Of a stretch of DNA of 64,000 nucleotides, positions 33,656 through 42,571 are shown piece after piece. Position 1 is the stretch's first letter, and each line of letters starts with the position of its first letter. The stretch is from Bimuria novae-zelandiae CBS 107.79 (lineage: Eukaryota; Ascomycota; Dothideomycetes; Pleosporales; Didymosphaeriaceae), in the NCBI GenBank assembly GCA_010015655.1, contig ML976743.1, positions 186,001 through 250,000 of the forward strand. The letters run 5' to 3'. The notes below the pieces were generated by a model, which was not told where the DNA came from, did not search any database, and saw only the letters and a program-made list of their open reading frames with translations. The translations under genes and the position numbers were made by a program.

Positions 33656-33867
33656 CTAGGTACTAGCATTGCGGCATGCGCATGTCTGGCCAAGCCTCGT
33701 AAATGCCCACACATATAATTTATACATTGCCACGAAGTGCTTGAATTATAGGCGCCACCAGCGTGGCTGTTACGTTATCTAAGTCGCTCTTTATAAGGGA
33801 AAGGAAAGAGCGTACATGCGCAGCACCACCAGTAGAAGCCTGGTGGGTAGTTGGGGTATCGTAGCAT
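33656..33867 (-). pseudogene. Tiny Cys-rich protein, tandem copy 2 (pseudogene)
   Basis: The first exon (33867-33817) is intact and parallel to copy 1: start MLRYPNYPPGFYWWCC, with the GTACGC donor in the same place. The second exon is broken. The segment with 'NYMCGHLRG' and the end with 'QTCACRNAST' plus stop are in different frames because one base is missing between them, compared with copy 1. The CAG acceptor also leads into the wrong frame. It therefore cannot make the full Cys motif. The homologous stop codon is at 33656-33658. Confidence 0.75.
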
Positions 33868-33989
33868 TATGGAAGATGCTCGGTTAGTTAAGTGTTGCTG
33901 GGGCTAACATTGCGGTTTTAGGTTTTAGGTAGCGTTTTTGCTTTGTGGTTGTAGGGGTAGAAGATGGACAAGGCGTGGGTTTAAGGAAT

Positions 33990-34043
33990 GATATAGGGAT
34001 GGTAGGCGTGATGGGGAAAGAACAGCACTCGGGAGATGAAGTT
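33990..34043 (-). promoter_or_regulatory. Conserved block upstream of Cys-rich copy 2
   Basis: Same arrangement as the block before copy 1: ATATAGGGATGGTAGGCGTG, then GATGGGGA, AACAGC and GGGAGATGAAGTT. It lies about 125-175 bases before the copy 2 start codon. Confidence 0.5.
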
Positions 34044-34065
34044 CATTGAATTGGTTATAATGAAG

Positions 34066-34291
34066 TCAAATCGACTTCATTGTAGAGCGTACAAAGCTGC
34101 ACGTACACGCGCCCGGCCCTCGTATATGCCCGCACGAATCATTCTGACAGTCTGTTTGGGTGGTGGGATTATCAGTTCCACCTATGTGGCTGCTGTTAGC
34201 TTGTGTGCTCATGCTATAAAGAGGGGAATAGGTGCGCACATTCACAGCAAGTCCAGTAGCTGGACTTAGAGCTCCAAACAGGTAGTCCCAT
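34066..34291 (-). CDS. Tiny Cys-rich protein, tandem copy 3
   Basis: Exons 34291-34240 and 34181-34066 give 55 residues. The 58-base intron has a GTGCGC donor, an AGCTAAC branch site and an ACATAG acceptor. It falls in the same phase-1 position as in copy 1, inside the last Cys codon of the CCxC motif. The start is MGLPVWSSKSSYWTCCEC; later come Cys at 29, 'SCGHIRG' at 33-39 and 'CTC' at 43-45. Relative to copy 1, the aromatic-CC-x-C start and the Cys...CGH(I/L)RG spacing are kept, while the last pair is CxC instead of CxxC. Intron position and Cys spacing are conserved despite weak overall identity, which argues for selection on the protein. Function unknown. Confidence 0.7.
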
Positions 34292-35385
34292 ACGGTTGTG
34301 TTCCGTTGGAGGTGGGGGAGTTGTTAATTTGGAAGACTGTGTGGGTTGGGGATAGTGTGCTTTTTGGTTTGTGATTCTCGTGTTGAGGGAACAGGACAAG
34401 GTGTGGATTTGGGGAAGATATAGCAGGTTCTAAGGGGGGTGAAGACGGGCGTGACCGTGACCAGCGCATATTCGTCGTGTTGTTTTTCTTTTCCGATAAA
34501 GGACGATGTTGGATTATTGTGGAGCGTTGGTGCTGTCTGTTTATGATGAGGAAAGTCATTGGTGGGCTGACAGGCCCTCCACAGTCCCTTGCTCATGAGT
34601 CTTTGAGCTGTTGGGTGATACGAAACTCTGATACTGCTATTTGAAATGATGTATTGCTGTTCTTGTTTCTGCATTTTTCTTTTGTTTTTCAATCTGGTAT
34701 TTCAGTGGTCTGTCTCCCAACGATTGGCAGTATTGGAAGTGCTCTACATTCTTTCGTTGTGATAGCACGGTGTAAGCAACTTATCCAAGGCCGTACGATA
34801 AATTCACGTCATGCATTAAAATCTCTTGTCCGCTTTCGCTCTCGCGATATCGCTAGCCAGTAGTGCCACATCCGCTCCAACCGATCTTGTTTCCTGCGAC
34901 AACGAAAGGAGCACCATAATTGCGCGAGATAAATCCATAGTGATTGTCGGCGCTAGGGACTCGAGCCGCAGTACCACTAAAGTCCTACTATAGCACCCCC
35001 AGTTCCTGGCCTGGTCACTATTACAGATGCAACGGCCTGCCCAGGAATATAATGCAGATCTTCTGGATGAAGAAGACCTGCACAAGTACGTATACTCAAT
35101 CACCCATATTGAAGTGAAAGCTTCAAGTATTTGGGTAGATGTTAAACTTGTGCGTTGGAACACAGTCCTTCTATTCTTGACGGGATGCAACGCGACTCCA
35201 CACTCGGAGGATGAGTTTTTCAAGTGCATTTATACGGATGAGTATGCTTCTTGGTTGGGTTATTGTTGGTAGAACGACCGGTTGGGATGTATTCCAAGGC
35301 GGTCATCAAACGTGACGTACCTAGGTAGATGGCATGGGAGGCAGGAGATAAACTGATTGTATAGTGCGTACACTATGGATTTGCA
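34292..35385. other. Intergenic, no supported gene
   Basis: About 1.1 kb. Overlapping frames at 34816-35272 on both strands are moderately long, but none has recognisable motifs or splice sites. A decayed gene fragment is possible. Confidence 0.3.
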
Positions 35386-38300
35386 TCAAAGGCTTGCGGC
35401 GAATTTACGGTCATCCGGTGCCAGTCGAAGTCTTCTTAGACGGTCAAATACGCTGGCTGTTGTTCGGGCCGGTTCGAGTGGGGTAACGGTGTCTCCGATG
35501 ACTCTTCTCTCCCAGCCAGGCATCTCTACAGGTAGTGGACGAACACCGAACCGATCATCTGGATTTGGGATTCGAGCGAATCTTGGTTCAAGACCAATCC
35601 AACCGCTGGTGAGCCACTCAGGCGTGGGTTCCCCTAACCTTGACCATGGATTGGAGCCCAAGCGCTCTAAAGCATCCTGCAAAGCAGGCCCAATGTCTTC
35701 GTCTTGAGATGACTTCTCCTGATTCTGTACCCGTAGTTTCAGCGCTAACAGAAGCCCATGGTCCGATCCTTCGATACCAAGTTGCATTAACTCCTTTTTA
35801 CAACACCTTCTCGTATACACAATCTCGCGTTCTCTTGTCCCGTGACCTAGTTCAGTGATACTTTCCGCAAATGATTTTAATGACCATGCATCTACCTCTT
35901 TAGCCGTAGATCCTTTCGAGTTCTTGTTTTCCTTACTCAGATTCTCTACCAATGTGACAGACTGACAAGCTGACGAACTATGCGATAGTAGATACGTCAG
36001 TACGTCCATGCGTTGTTTTGCAAAGGCAACATCCCATGCAACTTCGCCCTCGTTATTACGTGCCGTCACAGATGCACCAGCATGAACCAGAGCTTCACAT
36101 GTCTCTATGGTGTTGCCCGGGAAATTACTGCGAATGGCGATTATGAGAGCAGTGTCTAGATTTTCATCGCGTGCGTTGATTTCGATTCCCATTTCTGCAA
36201 GGTGTAGGATAAGGGGAACATTCTTAACCTCAGCAGCGTAGTGAATGACGTTTCGCTCGTGTCGGTCCCGTCTCTCGACGTCTTCTTTGCTCAGGCGCAA
36301 CAACATGACATGCATTGCCTCCATACGCGAGTGTTCTGCGCATATACAAAGTGGTGAACGCGGTATGCCCGTTCGAATGTCATCTCCTGTTTCCTCATCT
36401 GCCAAGATGTGTGCTGGCATGCGCTCGGAAAGGATCTCCACAGCAGCAACGTTGTTCCATGTAGCGGCGACGTGCAATGGAAATTGTCCCATTTTGTTTC
36501 GCATCGAAACATCAGCGTTCTGGTCGAGTAGCAATTGCAGCTCGTATCGGGAGGACTTTCTAGCGGCAATATGGAGCGGTGTGTCGCCGGCTTGATTCTG
36601 GAGGTTGATCTGCGCTCCGTACGCGATAAGAGAGGCCATTATCTCGAATCTCAGATGGAGTATTGCCATATGCAGGGGGTTCCATTGTGATCCAATGGGC
36701 GCATCAATGCGGGCTTGCATCTTGCAAAGACAGTCCACGACTTCGCCCAAACCTTTGCTGGCAGCATAAAAAACAGCAGATCTTTCGTTCTTGTCGGTCA
36801 CATCAACACGTGCCCCCAAAGCTACGAGTTGCTGAAGTGTTGTTGCTGTCTCGCAATAGTGCAGGGGAAAAGCGCCTTGCTTGTCCCGAGCATGGAGCAA
36901 AGAAGGTTCTCGCTCAACAATGAAACCCACAACGTGTGGAGATACTCCAGAAGCAGCTATATGAAGACATGTGCGACCTAAGCTATCTACGCTGCGGAGA
37001 CCAGCAGAATCATGCTTCAAGACGAGCTTCACAGCCGTCAGTGCGTTTTCATCCCCTCTTCGAGAAGCCATTTGGATTGCGTTGTGGATAGGGTAATTCG
37101 TTACCGGTGTATCGCCGAAGTTAAAGACATACTTTGATCTCGCGAGAATTGTGTTGCGGTCAAGCAGCGCCTCGCTGACGGTGAGGTCATCGATGTCTAG
37201 CGACAGTGTGAGGCATCCTAGACCCCCGGAAACCTCTCGGAATGCAGTTGCCAGAGAACCTCTTGTTGCCTTCTCGGACTGGTCGTCTTTAAAGGAAGAT
37301 GGAATAATCATCTGAATGACACGGTCTAACTGCCTTCTGCTATTTTGACCGTGCATCGCTGTTCGTTCGAAAGGTGTAGCTGAACTTAAGGCCTTTGAGA
37401 TGTCGAAATTAACGCGTTCTTGAATAGCGCGTTTTGGAACCGATTCAACAAGGAGGCTCAGAACATCCGGATCGTGGTATTCGACAGCGGTGTGAAATGC
37501 AGTCCAATAATTATCACTGCGGATGTCATCCTCGGTGTGGCTTGGAACAAGAGGATTTGCTCCGAGTTTCAGCAAAGCTACGACTGTGTTTCTGCTTCCT
37601 GTGGCAATTGCATGCATAAGAGGCGTACCGTAAAGTCGTAAAGGCCATTGTGGATGCACGATGATGGTCTGGGAGGCGGAGCGATTAATATTATCCGGCT
37701 GATAGTGGGGGTTGTCGCGAAGAAATTCGTCTGCGCAAGCCACGGCATCATCGTCGATCATGAAAAGCCAGTGGAACATATTGCGACCACTTTTATCTTC
37801 TGCCTTTTCGTTTAAGCCCCAGTCCAATAGTGCCCGTACAGCTTCCCAGTTACTCGCGCGCAGGGCCTGGATCAAGGGCCGCTCCTCGTAAGGAATTTGA
37901 TGCCAGGAATGAGTCTTGGACATGTCTCTAATCGCCTGAACGTATCCTTTGCGTATAGTTTCATCTACGCTTGGTGCGTTCTTAGAAATCGGTCGGCTGG
38001 TAACAGTTTGTACGGAGATTATGTTTTGCTGCTCGTCGAAAACCATCTTGGATGGAATGTTCTCCAGAGAAAGCGCTCGTTGTATGGTGGCTCGATAGGT
38101 CTTCCCGTCATGTCCCAAACCTTGTTTGAGTAGCATTGGGCCGAAATCACGCGCAACTTGGCTTCCCAATTTAATGGCTCGCTCAAAGTACTCATCAGCT
38201 TTCCGCCAATCTTTCGTCACGCCGAAGCCAGTAGCATAGCAACAGCCAAGTTGCCATGCGGCTGAACCTTTCACCAGCTCGTCACTTTCCTGAGCCTCGC

Positions 38301-39827
38301 AAGCAGATCGGAAGTCTTCTGAGATGTGTGATTTGTGGACCCAGAAAATTTCGCGGTCATTGTCGTGACGGAATATCTACGTCCACGCATTAGTTTCCCC
38401 CTTTCGCTTCATGCCTCAACTCACCTCATAGGACCATTCAGAAGTACCGCTATGCAAAGCTAACTGGGCCTCGAGGTCCGTTGTACCAGTGGCCCTAGAC
38501 AGTCATTAGCAACAAGAAGCGGCCTGTCCCAGCCGATTCCAACCATGAAACAGCCTTGCACAGGCTACTAAAAGATCCCAACACTAAATCAATCTCGGGA
38601 TCTTGTACATACCTCCATTTTTTCATAATGAGCAAAGAACTCAGCTGGCCAACACGTTTGTGAGGATGATACTGTAAAGTACGCTTCAAGACGTCTTTGA
38701 ATATTCCCCTCTGTATGGGATCGAAGCTGACATGCGCGGACGGGAGAGCGGCTGAAAGAAGATTTTGGTCTTCGTCGGCTTTGCTGTTTAGTTGTTCTGC
38801 AGTCGACGAGGTCTCGGTGGCCACTTGATTCAAGTAGGAGGCCCCATTAAGAAGAATTTCCCAAGCTAGAAGTCCGAAAGCCCAGATATCGCACTTCTGT
38901 AGCCCTAGCTGGTCGAAAGGTTTCGCTTTCTGATGCATAACTTCTGGCGCGTTATACCTTCGACGTAGCTTAGCACGAGATAGCTGCACATAATTTGAGT
39001 ACCTACCGGGCGGTTCCTCTGTACGTAGCAGTATTTTGGTCCTCTTCGCCAGTTCCCTTCACAATAGAATGTCCAAAGTCGCATATTCGGGCTATTGGGC
39101 ACCGACGACGGTCGTCAAAATCAGAGACCAACACGTTTTCAAGCTTGATATCTCCATGTACTATGCCTGTAGTATGAAGCGCTTGAATACCCGATGATAC
39201 ATCTGCCATAAATAGTTCTTTTTGCCTAATAGCCTCTCGTTGCGGACCGGATGCCGTACGGTATTCGCTGTTGGATCTGTTCACAATGAGGTATTGACGT
39301 AAGTTCCCACCGGGACAGTAATCAACAAGAATGTATGGAAGGATATTTCCGCCCGAATTATTCCAACCGTAGCCGAGCAGAGTAAGGATGTTGGGGTGGT
39401 TCATCAACGGCCCATGGCGCATGATCTGCAGTTCAAGGAGAACTGACTGAATCCGACGGATGAACTCTTCGCGTGAGTCGCTGGCTATTTTCAGTCGTTT
39501 GATAGCCATGACTTTTTCCTGCGCTTTACATCTCTCCACCCAAAAGGTCTCACCTTCTCCGACCGATTCGCCCCGCTCAATTTCATGATGCGGGTAGAAT
39601 TTGAGATTCAAGTTCTGAACAGTCTTGATGACATCCTGTAGTCCTTGTGTTTGAGGTTTAAGACTCGCACCTAAACTAAACTGTGATGACTGCAGGCTAT
39701 CTATTGTCCGTCTTGTTGATGGTATCGAAGCTGAGTACATGCCCTAGTGCAATTCTGTTAGCGAAGCCAGCCTAAGCCATGACAAATGTCTCACAATCGT
39801 CACTTCGACGCCTTCGGAAGTCAGCAT
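35386..39827 (-). CDS. Protein kinase-Sel1-ankyrin repeat protein
   Basis: Five exons: 39827-39795, 39743-39007, 38957-38613, 38494-38425 and 38376-35386, giving 1391 residues. All junctions keep frame; introns are 48-118 bases. A protein kinase domain spans about residues 65-370: the ATP-site Lys is in 'VMAIKRLK' (about 93), the catalytic loop is 'IVHGDIKLENV' (about 205-215) with Gly instead of Arg in HRD, then 'CDFGHS' (about 233) and 'TARYNAPEV'. A Sel1-like stretch follows near 430 ('WQLGCCYATGFGVTKDWRKA'). Many ankyrin repeats fill about 560-1190 ('GRTCLHIAASGVSPHVVGFI'). Asp of the loop and DFG are kept, so the kinase may be active. It is divergent from a HeLo-domain gene 253 bases away. 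A role in non-self sensing or cell death is inferred only. Confidence 0.85.
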
Positions 39828-40080
39828 GATTTTTCGCACTCAGGAAGTGAGTACTCGAGAGAATTTTCGCTCTTCCAGGTGTCCGTGAAAGATGTGAGGC
39901 TGGGAGCGGGGTATATAACTTGCGGTCCAGATCTAGCCTCAGCCCCCAAGGCTGAGATTAGTGGCCGCGCTAGGCTGCGCAGCAACTGCGACATAAATGT
40001 CCAGTGCCTCGTTTATCTCGCTTCGTGCAAACTCCATATTCACTTTGATAACACACCAGTGAAGTCGCGCGCTTCCTGTC
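39828..40080. promoter_or_regulatory. Shared 253-bp promoter of kinase-ankyrin and HeLo genes
   Basis: The two start codons face away from each other with only 253 bases between them, so the two genes must share regulatory DNA. A TATA-like GTATATAAC occurs at about 39911-39919. Co-expression is likely but not shown. Confidence 0.6.
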
Positions 40081-41751
40081 ATGGACACTGCTGGATTAGC
40101 TATCGCTGTGTTTGATCTTGTTTGTAAGGTCGCGAAGAAGACTCATGAGATCCTCTGTGACTACAGAAATTTCGATGAGGTATTTTAGCTCCATGACACC
40201 TACGTTTACGCTTCAACCTTCCGTCGCTGACTGTATTTGAAACTTCTACAGGAAAGTCAAGAGTTGGCACGTCAAGTGATCGAGGAACATGATCGTACTA
40301 GGACACTGAAGTGCTTACTTTTTGAACCAGCCGTTGCCTACAATGGCCAGTGCCTTTTCATGCAGTTCCACCACGATATACAACGCCAAATCCTTTTTCG
40401 GCAAAAGGAGGTTTTCAAGATTATCGAAGAGGCTGTAGAACTGTTTGAGGAACAACAACTGGAAGCCACGGCAGATCTGGTCTCGAGTGTGGTTCGCACG
40501 GAGTTGACTCCGCCGACAGGAACAATAATTAAGAGAAAGAGCAGCCCCCGCATCCGCCTGAAATGGGCCCTCTGGGAAAAGAAAAGGCTGAAGTCCATCG
40601 TCAGCAGCTTCACAAGGTCAAATGACAAGGTGTATGTTCAAGTTCAGCTTTTGTGTCATGCAAGTAGTGTGGGCGTAGATTTGAAGCATCTTGACCGGCT
40701 GGCGAACGACGAGCATTCGAAGAAACTCGGTTACGACCTCCCAGCACAACTGCACTTGACAACCACCGGTATGCACGCCCTCAATGGTAGTCTTGAAATC
40801 AAAGACGAGACGCTATTCAGGAATTTGGCTGCTTCAAATTCTGTCGTCGACGGAATTTCGATGGTTGAGCTATCAGGGTCGATGTCTGTTGTTGAATTCA
40901 GGAACTATGCACCCGATCGGACAGAACCCGTACCTATCCCGGAACGAACTCGGGGCCGCGTCGAGCTTCTCGCTCATCTCTTACGCCAACAGAAAGACGC
41001 AGCCTTCCGTACTTTGAGCTGCAAAGGATGGAGCCTAGATACAAGACTCAATAGGGTAGCTTTCCTCTTCGAAATCCCGGATGACATGGAAGGGACGCCC
41101 TACAGTCTTCTCCGACTTTATGAATCAAAGAAAGTTCGACCAGCTTTGGGCGAGCGACTCCGACTAGCAAAGCATTTGGCTAATTCGATAAGTGGGCTTC
41201 AGCTGGTAGAGTGGGTCCATGAAAGCATTCGTAGCGAGAACATCGTATTCTTCCCACGTGGTCCTCAAAACGGGGAGACCTTAAGTGAGGAAGAAAGGCT
41301 GGTAATCGCCCAGCCATGGGTGATGGGTTTCGAGTTCAGCAGGCCTGAGCTTGATTTCTCTTCCGGACGACAAGATGTCAACCCTGCACGCAACGTCTAT
41401 CGTCATCCCGAAAGGCAGAACCAACCACAGAAACCATTCCAGAAGATTCATGACATCTATGGATTGGGCGTTGTACTCTTGGAAATCGGCTTGTGGCGGT
41501 CGGTGCTGTCACTCGAACGAGCAGGGTTCAAGAACGTGACTGACCCCTGGACAATTCAAGACTACTTAGTGAAGAAAGCAAGGAAAGCTTTACCACGCGA
41601 AATTGGAGAGAAATATGCGCAGCTTGTTGTGCGTTGTTTGACAGGGGCTTTTGACGTCGATAAAGACAGTAAGAATGGTTTGAAATTGCAGCAAGCGTTT
41701 CGCGAACAGGTCGTGGACGTTTTGGAATATGCTGCAGATAGCATCGGATAA
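40081..41751 (+). CDS. HeLo-domain protein with C-terminal pseudokinase
   Basis: Two exons, 40081-40179 and 40252-41751, give 532 residues. The first exon encodes 'MDTAGLAIAVFDLVCKVAKK', the hydrophobic N-terminal helix typical of fungal HeLo domains (the HET-S-type cell-death domain). The HeLo helices continue to about residue 200 ('IIEEAVELFEEQQL'). A kinase-like C-terminal domain covers about 290-525 but lacks catalytic residues: HRD is replaced by 'VHESIRSENIVFF' (about 355) and DFG by 'VMGFEFSR' (about 390). It should therefore bind rather than phosphorylate. HeLo-pseudokinase proteins are known across Pezizomycotina. I see no C-terminal amyloid repeat of HET-s type. Its partner may be the adjacent kinase-ankyrin protein; this is inference from the head-to-head arrangement. 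Confidence 0.85.
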
Positions 41752-42571
41752 ACGTGAAAAGTAAAGAGCCCTTAATAATACGCGATCCTTCTTCTCTTTC
41801 CAGAGACTAGCAGGCATCTGATTGTATTGTGATGTGCTAAATCTCTGATGCTGAACCGTGGTCACTATTCGGGCTTGGCCAGACGCGTACAGTATTACCG
41901 CAAATTCTTCTAGAAAGGTGTGCATCGTACATAATGCTCGCTAGATTGGGTGCCGAATCTGATAAGTCTCTTTCCTGTTGGTAGTTTTGGTGGTAGGATG
42001 GGAAGGAAAGAGTCACTGTCGTCGTAAGCGTTAGCATGTTCAGCGGGCGACCGCCCAATCAGCGTAGTCAGCGACGCGCGGAGTTGGCGACAACCCTACG
42101 CATCGCTGTGCATTGACGCACGTTCATTCATCGCCGAAGGATCCATCATTACCGTCTCTGAACAACTTGCAGCAACACCTGGCCCTTCTCCCGCGCGAGG
42201 GACCGCATTGCTCGCATAGCCTCACCCCCGCGACGCAAAGCCACTTAGGCTCAGCTGGGAGTGGGCCGCGCGGTCCCCCTTCGGCAGCACCATCTCATTG
42301 GCAGCCACCGTAGGCAGCAGCAACACACATGTCAGCATTGCGAATCGAAATGGATGATCGGAATCGCTTCTATTATGATGGCTCCGATAATGCGCAGCGT
42401 GACGCGGAAGTCCTGCTGGCGCGTCAGGCGAAATGCGAACGTGAATATAAGTTTTGTGAAGGGTAATTCAGCAACTCCAGGTTTCTTCCTAATACCATTA
42501 CTACCATATCTCTCTTCAATCCCTGGTACTAGCCTCCGAAGAACAGAGTTGGTCATATGCACTCGTACAAC
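41752..42571. promoter_or_regulatory. Intergenic region upstream of the Pro-rich/coiled-coil gene
   Basis: About 820 bases with the likely promoter and leader of the next gene. No other feature recognised. Confidence 0.35.

Noticed and set aside
34816..35272. 137-codon minus-strand and 81-codon plus-strand frames
   Set aside because: They overlap each other, lack motifs and have no splice context; a decayed fragment is possible but not supportable.
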